This document shows, piece after piece, positions 42,310 through 51,335 of a DNA stretch of 64,000 bases. Source of the DNA: Limnohabitans sp. MMS-10A-178 (GTDB lineage: Bacteria; Pseudomonadota; Gammaproteobacteria; Burkholderiales; Burkholderiaceae_C); contig NZ_NERY01000001.1 in NCBI RefSeq assembly GCF_003063375.1, positions 1,054,001 through 1,118,000 on the forward strand, in the 5' to 3' direction. Position numbers and translations under genes: made by a program. Every line of letters begins with the position of its first letter. Position 1 is the stretch's first letter. Below the pieces are notes generated by a model that worked only from the letters and a program-made list of their open reading frames with translations, was not told the DNA's origin and made no database searches.

Positions 42310-43581
42310 TCAATTCAGCAGATCCAAAAGGGTGCGTGAAATGACTTTGGTGGCTTTTCGCAGGTCTTCTAAATTAAGCCTTTCATCTGCTCGCTTGGCA
42401 TGAGATTCCAAGACGGTGCGGGGGCCAGCGCCGTAAATGACGCCCGGAATGCCTTTTTCTACATACAAGCGAACATCTGTGTAAAGCGGTGTGCCCATGG
42501 CTGGAATGGGCTCGCCAAAAACTTCACCGCCATGCTTTTGAATGGCTTGAACCAAAGGGGCATTGCCCGCCAGCGGCTTCATGGCGTGAGCCATCAAGAG
42601 GCGTTTGATCTCGATGTTGACCAAGGCATCCGATGGCCGGCCCTGGTTGAAGCCATTCACAGCGTCTGCAATGACCTGGCGAATGTTGGCTTCGACTTGC
42701 TCTGGATTCTCTTCCGGAATCATGCGGCGATCTAGTTTGAAACTGACCGTACCGGGCACTACATTGGTATTGGTGCCGCCTTCAATTCGGCCCACATTCA
42801 AGTAGGGGTGATTGATGCCTTCTACTTGCGAGCTAATTTGTTTGTAGAGTTTGTTTTGCGCATACAGGCTGTTCAAAATGTGAACAGCGGCTTGGAGCGC
42901 ATCCACCCCTGTATCGGGAATGGCCGCATGCGCCATCTTGCCGTGAACCTTCACTTCCATTTGCAGGCAACCATTGTGGGCCGTGACCACTTGATAGCTA
43001 AATCCTGCTGCAATCATCAAGTCGGGGCGTGTGTAGCCTTTGTCGAGTAACCAGCCTGGCCCTTTTTCGCCGCCAAATTCTTCATCGTAGGTGAAATGTA
43101 ATTCAACATTGCCTTTGAGAGGCAGATTGTTTTGAGCTTGCAAGGCTTCCACAGCACGAAGGGCAAAGGTGAAAGTAGAAAAATCGCATTTGCTCACAGC
43201 TGTGGCGCGGCCATACATGTGACCATTTTTAATTTCAGCACCGTAGGGTGGATGCGTCCAGCCCTCGCCTGGTGGCACCACATCGCCGTGGGCATTCAAG
43301 GCAATGGTTTTGCCGCCTGCTCCAAAAGGTTTGCGCACAATGAGGTTGGTGAGAGAAGTGAGGCCGTAGGCTTTCACTTCTGCTTCAGGCACCGGAAATT
43401 GTTCAGCTTTGTAGCCTATGTTTTTTAGGAGCGCCGTGGTTTTTTCAGCATGAGGTGCATTGTTGCCAGGCGGTGTATCGGTAGGCACTTGCACCAAAGC
43501 TTGGAGGAACTGAACTTGCTCATCGAAGTGGGCATCGATCCATTGATCAAGTTGCTGGTAGGTCGATTGTGGTGTTGTCAT
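42310..43581 (-). CDS. M20-family metallohydrolase (ArgE/DapE/ACY1-like)
   Basis: 423 residues. Metal motifs are ALNAHGDVVPPGEGWTHPP (His and Asp), TYDEEFGGEKGPGWLL (the EE catalytic and metal pair) and ESHAKRADERLNLEDL (C-terminal His). The block usually written YGRGxxDMKGG reads YGRATAVSKCDFSTFTF, so the bridging Asp position is altered; I recall an AVSK(S/C)DF subgroup of M20 with this form. The dimerisation domain is intact (MEVKVHGKMAHAAIPDTGVDALQAA). It lies 12 bases behind the UraD-AllC gene, so a role in cleaving a C-N bond of a purine-derived ureide (for example ureidoglycine or ureidoglycolate) is plausible but unproven. Confidence 0.85.
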   Translation of the reverse strand: MTTPQSTYQQLDQWIDAHFDEQVQFLQALVQVPTDTPPGNNAPHAEKTTALLKNIGYKAEQFPVPEAEVKAYGLTSLTNLIVRKPFGAGGKTIALNAHGDVVPPGEGWTHPPYGAEIKNGHMYGRATAVSKCDFSTFTFALRAVEALQAQNNLPLKGNVELHFTYDEEFGGEKGPGWLLDKGYTRPDLMIAAGFSYQVVTAHNGCLQMEVKVHGKMAHAAIPDTGVDALQAAVHILNSLYAQNKLYKQISSQVEGINHPYLNVGRIEGGTNTNVVPGTVSFKLDRRMIPEENPEQVEANIRQVIADAVNGFNQGRPSDALVNIEIKRLLMAHAMKPLAGNAPLVQAIQKHGGEVFGEPIPAMGTPLYTDVRLYVEKGIPGVIYGAGPRTVLESHAKRADERLNLEDLRKATKVISRTLLDLLN

Positions 43582-43593
43582 TGTTTTTAAATT

Positions 43594-45357
43594 TCAAGCG
43601 TATTGGTGCCAGACATGCGCAAAGGCATCAATGCAAAGTTGCATGTCATCAGTGGTCGTTGATTCAAGGGGGTTGTGGCTGATGCCACTGTTTTCGCCGC
43701 GCACAAAGAGCATGGCTTGGGGCATCACCTCATGCAACTTCATGGCATCGTGGCCGGCGCCACTGGGCATCACAAAGCGGGGCACACCCAAGTCCTTCAG
43801 CGCGTTTTCCCAACGTTGCTGCCATTCTGGTGCACTGGGTGCTGCTGGGGCGCGCAAGGTGGCTTCGCGCTGGCAAATAAGGCCGCGGCGCTTGCAAATT
43901 TCGTCTAGGGCGTTCAAGACATCTTTTTCCAAAGCGTCACGCTGCGAGTCGGTGGGCGCGCGCATGTCCATCGAGAAAAGACATTTGCCTGGCACCACAT
44001 TGATTGAGCCATTGGGTACTTGCAGTTGGCCAATGGTGGCTACTGAATCGCCGTCTGCTGCAGCACGTTTTTCCATGTAAAGCGCCAACTCGGCTACGGC
44101 ACAAGCGGCGTCGCGTCGGCGGTCCATAGGGGTGGTGCCTGCATGGCTGGCCGTGCCCACCATCTCGCACAAATAACGCACGCTGCCGTTGATGGAACTC
44201 ACAATGCCCAACGGCAAATTCATTTCATTGAGCACAGGGCCTTGTTCGATGTGAACCTCAATGAAGCCCACGTAGTTGGCTGGATTGCGTTGGATGTGGG
44301 GAATTTCTTGTTCGTTCAGGCCGGCATTTTTCATGGCCTCGCGCATCGAGATGCCATTGGCATCCGTCTGCGTTAACCAATCTGGATTGAACTGTCCCAC
44401 CAAGGCGCCAGAGCCCAGGAAGGTAGCCTTGTAGCGCTGACCTTCTTCTTCTGCAAACGCCACCACTTCCAGGCCGATGGGCAGGCGTTGCTTGGCTTGT
44501 GACAATTTTTGAACACAGGCAATAGGCACATAAATGCCCAATCGGCCATCGTATTTTCCGCCGTTGCGAACCGTGTCGAAATGGCTGCCAGTCATGAGGT
44601 ATTTGGCGCCAGGCACAGCGGGGTGGTAACGTCCCACCACGTTGCCCACTGCGTCAACGAAGACCTCGTCAAAGCCCGCCAACTTCATGGTGCTTTGAAT
44701 GCTTTTAGAGCAAGCCAAATGGGCCTCAGTGAGGTAAGTGACGGTCAGTTGACCTGCTTCTTTGAAACCAGGATCGCTGTATTGCGCCAAGTCTTCTTGC
44801 CAGTCCCACACTTGCTGGCCTTGAAGGGGATGGCAATTGGTTTTGTCGTTCAAGCGAATCTCAACAATTCGGTGAATGTTGCGCAGACACTCTTGCAATT
44901 CAAATTCGGGATGGCCGTGCAGGCGCCTTTCAAACGTAGCAATGATTTGATGCTTATTGAGGCCAAGGCCTCGCGGTCCTCTGACAGCCAAAATAAATGG
45001 CCAGCCAAATTTTGTGTTGTAAGCCGCGTTGAGATTTTGAATTTTTTCAAATTCAGCGGGGGTGCATTCAGTGAGGCCCGCTTTGCTTTGCTCGTTGGTC
45101 GATTCTGCGGTGAGTTCTTTACGCACCATGGCTTTGCCAGCCAACTCTGGGTGCGCGCGGATCAGCCCAATCTGAGCATCTCTGCCGGCATTTTTCAGGA
45201 CCTGCGCCATGCAGTGTTTGAGGTGCGCCCAAGATGCAAACGGACGGTGCTTCAATGCACCTTCGGCAATCCAAGGCGAGTGTTCATACAAGCCATCCAG
45301 CAGCTGCATGGCCTCTTGAGTTGAAGCCGTGTTGAGTTGTTCGAGGCTGAGGGTCAT
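43594..45357 (-). CDS. uraD-allC: Fusion of OHCU decarboxylase (UraD) and allantoate amidohydrolase (AllC)
   Basis: 587 residues from ATG 45357, which overlaps the puuE stop (ATGA); the track start adds nine residues. Residues about 1-165 are UraD: LYEHSPWIAEGALKHRPF, TNEQSKAGL and FGWPFILAVRGP, which decarboxylate 2-oxo-4-hydroxy-4-carboxy-5-ureidoimidazoline to (S)-allantoin. Residues about 175-587 are an M20-type allantoate amidohydrolase: MTGSHFDTVRNGGKYDGRLG, VVAFAEEEGQRYKATFLGSGAL, VEVHIEQGPVLNE-like IEVHIEQGPVLNEMNLPLG, and SGAGHDAMKLHEVMP. The two halves act before and after allantoinase (PuuE), encoded next door. The domain order is the same as in the provisional family for OHCU decarboxylase/allantoate amidohydrolase. 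Confidence 0.93.
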   Translation of the reverse strand: MTLSLEQLNTASTQEAMQLLDGLYEHSPWIAEGALKHRPFASWAHLKHCMAQVLKNAGRDAQIGLIRAHPELAGKAMVRKELTAESTNEQSKAGLTECTPAEFEKIQNLNAAYNTKFGWPFILAVRGPRGLGLNKHQIIATFERRLHGHPEFELQECLRNIHRIVEIRLNDKTNCHPLQGQQVWDWQEDLAQYSDPGFKEAGQLTVTYLTEAHLACSKSIQSTMKLAGFDEVFVDAVGNVVGRYHPAVPGAKYLMTGSHFDTVRNGGKYDGRLGIYVPIACVQKLSQAKQRLPIGLEVVAFAEEEGQRYKATFLGSGALVGQFNPDWLTQTDANGISMREAMKNAGLNEQEIPHIQRNPANYVGFIEVHIEQGPVLNEMNLPLGIVSSINGSVRYLCEMVGTASHAGTTPMDRRRDAACAVAELALYMEKRAAADGDSVATIGQLQVPNGSINVVPGKCLFSMDMRAPTDSQRDALEKDVLNALDEICKRRGLICQREATLRAPAAPSAPEWQQRWENALKDLGVPRFVMPSGAGHDAMKLHEVMPQAMLFVRGENSGISHNPLESTTTDDMQLCIDAFAHVWHQYA

Positions 45358-46310
45358 GTTGTGTAGGGGTGCGTGGTTTTCCAATGGCGCGCAATGTCAA
45401 GGCGGCGGCAGACCCAGACATGGTCGTGGGCTTGGATATGGTCTAAAAATTTTTGAATGGCGGTGATGCGGCCCGGACGTCCAAGCAATCGGCAGTGCAT
45501 GCCAATGCTCATCATTTTGGGCCGATTGAGGCCCTGTGAATCGCCTTCTTTGTAGAGGGCGTCAAAGGTATCTTTCATGTATTGAAAGAACGGATCGGCA
45601 TGCGAATAGCCTTGCGGCAAAGCAAAGCGCATGTCGTTGCAGTCTAGTGTGTAGGGCACGATGAGTTGTGGCACCACTTGGCCATCACTTTTTTCAACCT
45701 TCATCCAAAAGGGCAGGTCGTCGCCGTAGTAGTCGCTGTCGTACTCGAAGCCGCCAAAGTCTGCCACCAAGCGGCGCGTGCGCGGGCTGTCGCGGCCGGT
45801 GTACCAACCCAAGGGCCTCTCGCCACTGAGCTTTTGCAGGATGTCCATGGCCTCGGCCATGTGCGCGCGTTCGGTGGCCTCATCGATGTTTTGGTAGTGA
45901 ATCCATTTCAAGCCATGGCATGCAATGTCGTAGCCCAATTCTTGAAATGCTGCTAACACATCGGGGTGTTTTTGAAGCGCTGTGGCCACACCAAATACAG
46001 TGAGTGGTAGTTTGCGTTGTTCAAACTCTCGCAGCAAACGCCAAACTCCAGCACGCGAGCCATATTCATAAATGCCCTCCATGCTGATGTGGCGTTCTGG
46101 AAAGGAGGCTGGATTGAACATTTCTGATAAGAATTGCTCCGAGCCTGCGTCGCCATGCAACACAGAATTTTCACCACCTTCTTCGTAGTTCAAAACAAAC
46201 TGCACCGCCACACGCGCTTGACCCGGCCATTGCGCATGAGGCGGATTGCGGCCGTAGCCTTTGAGGTCGCGAGGGTAGGCGGCAGTGGCGTCGTAGACGG
46301 AGTTGTTCAT
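45354..46310 (-). CDS. puuE: Allantoinase PuuE (polysaccharide deacetylase fold)
   Basis: 318 residues. YDATAAYPRDLKGYGRNPPHAQWPGQARVAVQFVLNYEEGGENSVLHGD and the following YEYGSRAGVWRLLREFEQR are the PuuE hallmark, with HGLKWIHYQNI and GWYTGRDSPRTRRLVADFGGF downstream. It hydrolyses allantoin to allantoate without the metal centre of the AllB family. It follows gntR by a 4-base overlap and precedes the UraD-AllC fusion by another, so the three are translationally coupled. Confidence 0.95.
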   Translation of the reverse strand: MNNSVYDATAAYPRDLKGYGRNPPHAQWPGQARVAVQFVLNYEEGGENSVLHGDAGSEQFLSEMFNPASFPERHISMEGIYEYGSRAGVWRLLREFEQRKLPLTVFGVATALQKHPDVLAAFQELGYDIACHGLKWIHYQNIDEATERAHMAEAMDILQKLSGERPLGWYTGRDSPRTRRLVADFGGFEYDSDYYGDDLPFWMKVEKSDGQVVPQLIVPYTLDCNDMRFALPQGYSHADPFFQYMKDTFDALYKEGDSQGLNRPKMMSIGMHCRLLGRPGRITAIQKFLDHIQAHDHVWVCRRLDIARHWKTTHPYTT

Positions 46311-46972
46311 GACAGGGCCATTGAAATATCGTGGGTCGGGATTTTTTTGTCGAAGCTCAAACTGCTTTCCACAAAAATCAAATGTTCTTCCATGAGGCGT
46401 GCGGCCAAGTCTGCATCTTTTTTGGCCATGGCATCCACAATGGCCTCATGTTCATCGGCAGAGTGTTGGGCCGCATTGCGCGACTGGTACATGAGGGTGA
46501 TGAGTGCACAGCGCGAGATGAGCTCGCCCAAGCTCTGCGCCAGTACATGGTTGCCCATGAGCTCGGCCATGCGCACATGAAAATCACCGAGCAACTCAGT
46601 TCGGCCATGCACATCTTCTTGTGCCACGGCTTCTTTTTCTTGCTTGGTGTGCGCCTTCAGGGCACGTATTTTGGCGGGCGTGATGTCGCGCACAAATTCA
46701 CGTGTCATTTGAACTTCGAGCATTCGTCGAACAGCAAAAACCTGCTTGGCTTCATCGGCTGAGGGGGCCGCCACGAAAGCGCCTCTGGCGGGCTCCATGC
46801 GAATCAAGCGGTTTTGAGAAAGCTGAAAAAGCGCTTGCCTGACCAAGGTTCTGGAAACGCCAAAATGGGTGGCCAACTTCTGCTCGGCCAATTTGGAACC
46901 GGGCAAGAGTCGATGCTCCACAATGGCTTTGGTCAAAGCATTGACAATGGCGTGAGTTGAAGAGGTTTCCAT
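46307..46972 (-). CDS. GntR-family (FadR-type) transcriptional regulator
   Basis: 221 residues from ATG 46972 (METSSTHAI); the track start adds seven. The winged helix LPGSKLAEQKLATHFGVSRTLVRQALFQLSQNRLIRMEPARGAFVAAP is at the N-terminus, with a FCD/FadR-type helical ligand domain after it (VFAVRRMLEVQMTREFV ... HVRMAELMGNHVLAQSLGELISR). It is the first gene of gntR-puuE-(uraD-allC)-M20. A perfect palindrome at 47000-47015 lies 28 bases upstream and matches those before the ABC receptor gene and puuD, so it is the probable regulator of the purine genes. Its effector is unknown. Confidence 0.88.
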   Translation of the reverse strand: METSSTHAIVNALTKAIVEHRLLPGSKLAEQKLATHFGVSRTLVRQALFQLSQNRLIRMEPARGAFVAAPSADEAKQVFAVRRMLEVQMTREFVRDITPAKIRALKAHTKQEKEAVAQEDVHGRTELLGDFHVRMAELMGNHVLAQSLGELISRCALITLMYQSRNAAQHSADEHEAIVDAMAKKDADLAARLMEEHLIFVESSLSFDKKIPTHDISMALS

Positions 46973-46999
46973 GCAGGAAGATAATAGCTTCAAAAGTCA

Positions 47000-47015
47000 A
47001 AAGTGTATACACTTT
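47000..47015. promoter_or_regulatory. Predicted GntR operator between gntR and uraH
   Basis: AAAGTGTATACACTTT is a 16-bp perfect palindrome. It sits in the 72-bp gap between the divergent gntR and uraH genes, so one site could control both directions, including autoregulation of gntR. Confidence 0.75.
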
Positions 47016-47044
47016 CAGTCGACCATTTCAATGAAAGATGAACC

Positions 47045-47398
47045 ATGGGTTTAAGCACACACGTTTTGGACACCATGCATGGTTGTCCCGCAGCAGGCAT
47101 GCAGGTGAGCCTGTACACCACCGAGGGACAATTTGCCACGCTGGTCAAAAGTTTCAAATTGAATGCAGACGGGCGCAATCCAGACGGCCCTCTGTATGAC
47201 AATGCCAGCCTGCAAAAGGGCACGTACCGACTGGTTTTTGATGTGGCGGCTTATTTCAAGTCCAAGGGCGTGAAGCTGCCAGAGCCTTCGTTTCTGAACT
47301 TGGTGAGTTTGGACTTTGGGGTGGCCGATGTCACCCAGCACTACCATGTGCCGCTGTTGGCCAGCCCATGGAGCTATTCCACTTACCGCGGCTCTTGA
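47045..47398 (+). CDS. uraH: 5-hydroxyisourate hydrolase (transthyretin-like)
   Basis: 117 residues, normal for UraH. The N-terminal GLSTHVLDTMHGCPAAGMQVSLY and C-terminal HYHVPLLASPWSYSTYRGS include the catalytic histidines and the YRGS tail that marks hydroxyisourate hydrolases rather than transthyretin. It hydrolyses 5-hydroxyisourate, the product of PuuD, to OHCU, which UraD then decarboxylates. Divergent from gntR and followed 91 bases later by xdhA. Confidence 0.96.
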   Translation: MGLSTHVLDTMHGCPAAGMQVSLYTTEGQFATLVKSFKLNADGRNPDGPLYDNASLQKGTYRLVFDVAAYFKSKGVKLPEPSFLNLVSLDFGVADVTQHYHVPLLASPWSYSTYRGS

Positions 47399-47489
47399 AT
47401 TCGCAATTATTTCTAGCTGAAGTGCCCCTTGAGGGGTGGTAAGTCAATAAAATCAGCTTTTGTTTTGAATCTAACCGAAACTCCTCCCC

Positions 47490-48974
47490 ATGAGCCAAGT
47501 GACCAACACTGTGCGTTTTGTGCTTGACGGCCAAATTGTCGAAGCCCAAGGCGTACGCCGCACCACCACCGTTTTAGATTACCTGCGCGAGAAATTGCAT
47601 CGCACAGGCACCAAGGAGGGATGTGCGGAAGGCGACTGCGGCGCGTGTGTGGTCATGGTGGGCGATTTGAACGCCAAGGGCCAAGGCGTCGATTACAAAG
47701 CCGTCAACAGCTGTATTCAATTGTTGCCTTCGCTGGATGGCAAGTCGATCAAAACGGTCGAGAGCTTGAAAAAGCCAGATGGCACTTTGCATCCTGTGCA
47801 ACAAGCCATGGTCAATTGCCACGGCTCGCAGTGCGGTTTCTGCACCCCTGGCATTGTGATGAGTTTGGTCAACTTGGTTCAGGTCAATCAATCTCCCAAA
47901 CGCCAAGAGGTGAGCGACGCACTCAGTGGCAACCTTTGCCGTTGCACAGGTTACGCCCCTATTTTGGATGCAGCATCCAAAGCTTGTGGCAACAAAGCCG
48001 CACTCAAGTTAGACGATTCAGCCGACGTACCTTTGCTCAAAGAAATTCAACGCGCCTCTACGCCCACGGTCAACTTAGAAGGCGACATCATTGTTCAGCC
48101 GGTGGTTCGCACGCGCAAAGGCAATGAGTTTGTATCGCCTGCCACTTTGGCGGAGGTAGCCGACTATTTGGTCAAGCACCCCACATCCACTTTGTTGGCA
48201 GGCAGCACAGAAGTGGGCTTGCAGGTTAACAAAAAATATTCGCGTCCCGATCACATTGTGTATTTGGGCAACGTGACCAAGCTCAAGCAAGTGAAAGACA
48301 CTCCGCAAGCTTGGCACATTGGCGCCGTGGTGTCGCTCACAGAAGTGGAAGGGCTGGTGGCCAAGGCCTATCCAGACTTTGCTGAAGTGTTGCGCCGTTT
48401 TGGCTCACCCCCCATTCGCTCTACCGCCACATTGGCGGGCAACATTGCCAATGGCTCCCCCATTGGTGATTCCATGCCTTGCCTCATGGCCTTGGGTACC
48501 ACGCTCACGCTGCGCCGTGGCGACAAAACTCGCACGGTGTCTTTGGACAAGTTTTACACTGGCCAAAAACAAAACGTATTGCAAGCGGGTGAGTTCATTG
48601 AAGCTGTGGTGTTGCCCAAGCCTCAAGCTGGCCAAGTGTTCCGCGCTCACAAAGTGAGCAAGCGTTTTGAACAAGATATTTCCGCCACATGTGCTGCCAT
48701 CACTTACACCCTGAAGGGCGGCAAGCTCAGCAACGTGAAGCTGGCTTTCAACGGCTTGGCACCTTCCCCTTGCCGCGCACCCAAATTGGAAGCGGTCTTA
48801 GAAGGCAAAGCGCCTGCCGATGTGAAGGAATCCGATTTGGATGCAGCCATTGCCGACAGCTTTGTGGCACGCGATGGTTTGCGCGCCACTTGGGCCTATC
48901 GCTCTTTGGTTGCTCGCAATTTGGTGATCGATTTCATTGAAGAACAAACTCAATCAACTGCGGAGGTGGCTTAA
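47490..48974 (+). CDS. xdhA: Xanthine dehydrogenase small subunit (2Fe-2S and FAD)
   Basis: 494 residues. Plant-type 2Fe-2S ligands are in TKEGCAEGDCGACVVM with Cys75 in VNSCIQ; the second cluster uses CHGSQCGFCTPG and LCRCTGY. The FAD domain includes STLLAGSTEVGLQVNKKY and GSPPIRSTATLAGNIANGSPIGD. It passes electrons from the molybdenum subunit to NAD+. Stop and the xdhB ATG are adjacent, so both are made from one mRNA. Confidence 0.95.
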   Translation: MSQVTNTVRFVLDGQIVEAQGVRRTTTVLDYLREKLHRTGTKEGCAEGDCGACVVMVGDLNAKGQGVDYKAVNSCIQLLPSLDGKSIKTVESLKKPDGTLHPVQQAMVNCHGSQCGFCTPGIVMSLVNLVQVNQSPKRQEVSDALSGNLCRCTGYAPILDAASKACGNKAALKLDDSADVPLLKEIQRASTPTVNLEGDIIVQPVVRTRKGNEFVSPATLAEVADYLVKHPTSTLLAGSTEVGLQVNKKYSRPDHIVYLGNVTKLKQVKDTPQAWHIGAVVSLTEVEGLVAKAYPDFAEVLRRFGSPPIRSTATLAGNIANGSPIGDSMPCLMALGTTLTLRRGDKTRTVSLDKFYTGQKQNVLQAGEFIEAVVLPKPQAGQVFRAHKVSKRFEQDISATCAAITYTLKGGKLSNVKLAFNGLAPSPCRAPKLEAVLEGKAPADVKESDLDAAIADSFVARDGLRATWAYRSLVARNLVIDFIEEQTQSTAEVA

Positions 48975-51329
48975 ATGAACGCGCCTATTTCTTTGCACAA
49001 TTTATTGCCTGTGTCTGGCTTGCAACAAGGCACCGAAGTCATTCATGAGTCTGCGCATTTGCACGTGACGGGTGGCGCGACCTTCACCGACGACATGCCC
49101 GAGTTGGCGGGCACCTTGTATGCCGCCATCATCAAATCACCGGTGGCCCATGGCGAACTGATTGGCGATGGCATTGACCGCGACGCCATTTTGAAAGCAC
49201 ACGGTGTGGTGGCCGTTTACACCGCCAAAGACATTCCGGGCGAAAACAATTGCGGCCCCATTGTTCACGACGATCCTTTCTTGGCTGTTGGCAAAGTAGA
49301 GTTCCTCGGCCAAGCCGTGGCGGTGGTGGTGGCGCGCGAAATGTTGTATGCCCGCGAAGCTGCGCACAATGCCAAAGTGCTAGTGAAAGAACTCAAGCCC
49401 ATTTTGACCATTGACGAAGCCATGGCGGCGCAGAGTTTTGTCATGCCAGCCAAAGGCATTACGCGTGGCAATGCCTTAGAAGCCATTGCCAATGCGCCTC
49501 GCAAAGTGAAGGGCAGCACCGAAACCGGTCAGCAAGAACAGTTTTACATGGAAGGCCAAATTACTTACGCCGTGCCGCGTGAAGATGGTCAACTCACTTT
49601 GTATTGTTCTACACAGCACCCCGATGGCAATCAGCGTGAAGCCGCCTCTGCATTGAACCTCAGCACCAACGACGTCGAAGTCATTTGCCGTCGCATGGGT
49701 GGTGGTTTTGGTGGCAAAGAAGGCAATGCCAGCATCTTCAGTCAGAGCGCTGCCTTGGCTGCATTTATATTGCAAAAGCCTGTGAAGTTGCGCGTCAACC
49801 GCGACGACGACATGATGATCACGGGCAAGCGTCACGACTTCCGCATCGATTACGAAGTGGGCTATGACAACGAAGGCCGTATCTTGGGCGCCGACATCAC
49901 GCTCATGTCGCGCTGTGGATACAGCATTGACTATTCAGGTCCTGTGAACGATCGTGCTTGTCTGCACATCGACAATTGCTACTACATTCCCAATCTGAAA
50001 CTCATCAGCCACCGCTGCAAAACCAATACGCAAAGCGCCACAGCTTTCCGCGGCTTTGGTGGCCCGCAGGGTATGTTTGGCATCGAGACAGTGATTGAAG
50101 AAATTGCCAACGACATCGGCAAAGATCCTTTGGATGTGCGCTTGCTCAACATCTACAAAGACCCAGCAGTTTCAGGCAATCCCGCCACCATGGTGACGCA
50201 ATATGGCCAGACTATTGCCGACTGGGTGGGCGACAAGGTCATTGACCAAGTGGCATCTGAGGCCAAGTACCGCGAGCGCCGCGACAGCGTCAATGCCTTC
50301 AACAAAGTCAACAAGCGCCGCAAGCGTGGTTTGGCTTTGGTGCCTTTGAAATTTGGCATCAGCTTCACAGCCACCATGTTGAACCAGGGCGGCGCCTTGC
50401 TCAACATCTACATGGACGGCTCAGTCAGCTGCAACCATGGCGGCACCGAAATGGGTCAAGGCCTCAACACCAAGATGGCGCAAGTTTGTGCCGATGGTTT
50501 GGGCATCGACATCTCATACGTTCGCGTTACCGGTACGGATACCCAAAAGGTGCCCAACGCTTCTGCCACTTCGGCTTCTAGTGGTGCCGACATCAACGGT
50601 GCAGCCATCATGAATGCCACGGCGCAAATGCGTGCGCGCTTGGCACCTGTGGCGGCCAACATGTTGGGCTGCAAAGACACCGATGTGAGCTTTGCCAACA
50701 ACATGGCGCATGGTGGCGGCAAGTCTGTGGCGTGGACCGCTGTGGCCAAGCAAGCTTGGATGGACCGCGTGGGCTTGTCTGTCACAGGCTTCTACATGAC
50801 ACCCGAAATCAAGTACGACTTTGCCACCCTCACGGGTCATGCCTTCTATTACTACTGCTACGGCGCGTCTGTGAGCGAAGTAGAAATTGACACCCGCACA
50901 GGTGAGTATTGGATCAAGGCTGTCGATATCGTGCATGACGCAGGCAAGAGCATCAACCCCGCCATCGACAAAGGTCAAATTGAGGGCGGCTATGTGCAAG
51001 GCATGGGTTGGCTCACCATGGAAGAGTGCATTTGGGACAAGAAGGGAAAGTTTCTTACTCACGGCCCAAGCACTTACAAAATTCCGGTGGCTGGCGATAT
51101 TCCCGAGCACTTCAATGTGACGCTGTTTGATGGCAGCAACTTGAAGCCCACACCTTTCTATTCCAAAGCCGTGGGCGAGCCACCTTTGATGTTGGCCTTG
51201 TCAACTTTCTTTGCATTGCGTGATGCTGTGAGCGCCAGTGCCGACCACAAAACGGTGGTTCACATGAGTGCACCCGCTACACCTGAAAAGATATTGATGA
51301 CCTGCGAAAAGGCCAAGGCGGCTGTCTAA
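48975..51329 (+). CDS. xdhB: Xanthine dehydrogenase molybdopterin-binding subunit
   Basis: 784 residues. Molybdopterin contacts include RMGGGFGGKEGNASIFSQSAALAAF and the active-site Arg region AFRGFGGPQGMFGIE. The base-catalyst Glu is Glu735 in KAVGEPPLMLALSTFFAL. It hydroxylates hypoxanthine and xanthine to urate. It needs XdhC for insertion of the sulfurated cofactor; xdhC follows after an oppositely oriented gene. Confidence 0.96.
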   Translation: MNAPISLHNLLPVSGLQQGTEVIHESAHLHVTGGATFTDDMPELAGTLYAAIIKSPVAHGELIGDGIDRDAILKAHGVVAVYTAKDIPGENNCGPIVHDDPFLAVGKVEFLGQAVAVVVAREMLYAREAAHNAKVLVKELKPILTIDEAMAAQSFVMPAKGITRGNALEAIANAPRKVKGSTETGQQEQFYMEGQITYAVPREDGQLTLYCSTQHPDGNQREAASALNLSTNDVEVICRRMGGGFGGKEGNASIFSQSAALAAFILQKPVKLRVNRDDDMMITGKRHDFRIDYEVGYDNEGRILGADITLMSRCGYSIDYSGPVNDRACLHIDNCYYIPNLKLISHRCKTNTQSATAFRGFGGPQGMFGIETVIEEIANDIGKDPLDVRLLNIYKDPAVSGNPATMVTQYGQTIADWVGDKVIDQVASEAKYRERRDSVNAFNKVNKRRKRGLALVPLKFGISFTATMLNQGGALLNIYMDGSVSCNHGGTEMGQGLNTKMAQVCADGLGIDISYVRVTGTDTQKVPNASATSASSGADINGAAIMNATAQMRARLAPVAANMLGCKDTDVSFANNMAHGGGKSVAWTAVAKQAWMDRVGLSVTGFYMTPEIKYDFATLTGHAFYYYCYGASVSEVEIDTRTGEYWIKAVDIVHDAGKSINPAIDKGQIEGGYVQGMGWLTMEECIWDKKGKFLTHGPSTYKIPVAGDIPEHFNVTLFDGSNLKPTPFYSKAVGEPPLMLALSTFFALRDAVSASADHKTVVHMSAPATPEKILMTCEKAKAAV

Positions 51330-51335
51330 ACAGCT

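Noticed and set aside
44509-45324. 271-residue plus-strand ORF opposite the UraD-AllC gene
   Set aside because: It is antisense to an unmistakable fusion gene and shows no domain of its own.
47400-47489. CCCCTTGAGGGG between uraH and xdhA as a terminator
   Set aside because: The stem is short with a two-base loop and no T-run; uraH and xdhA are probably cotranscribed.
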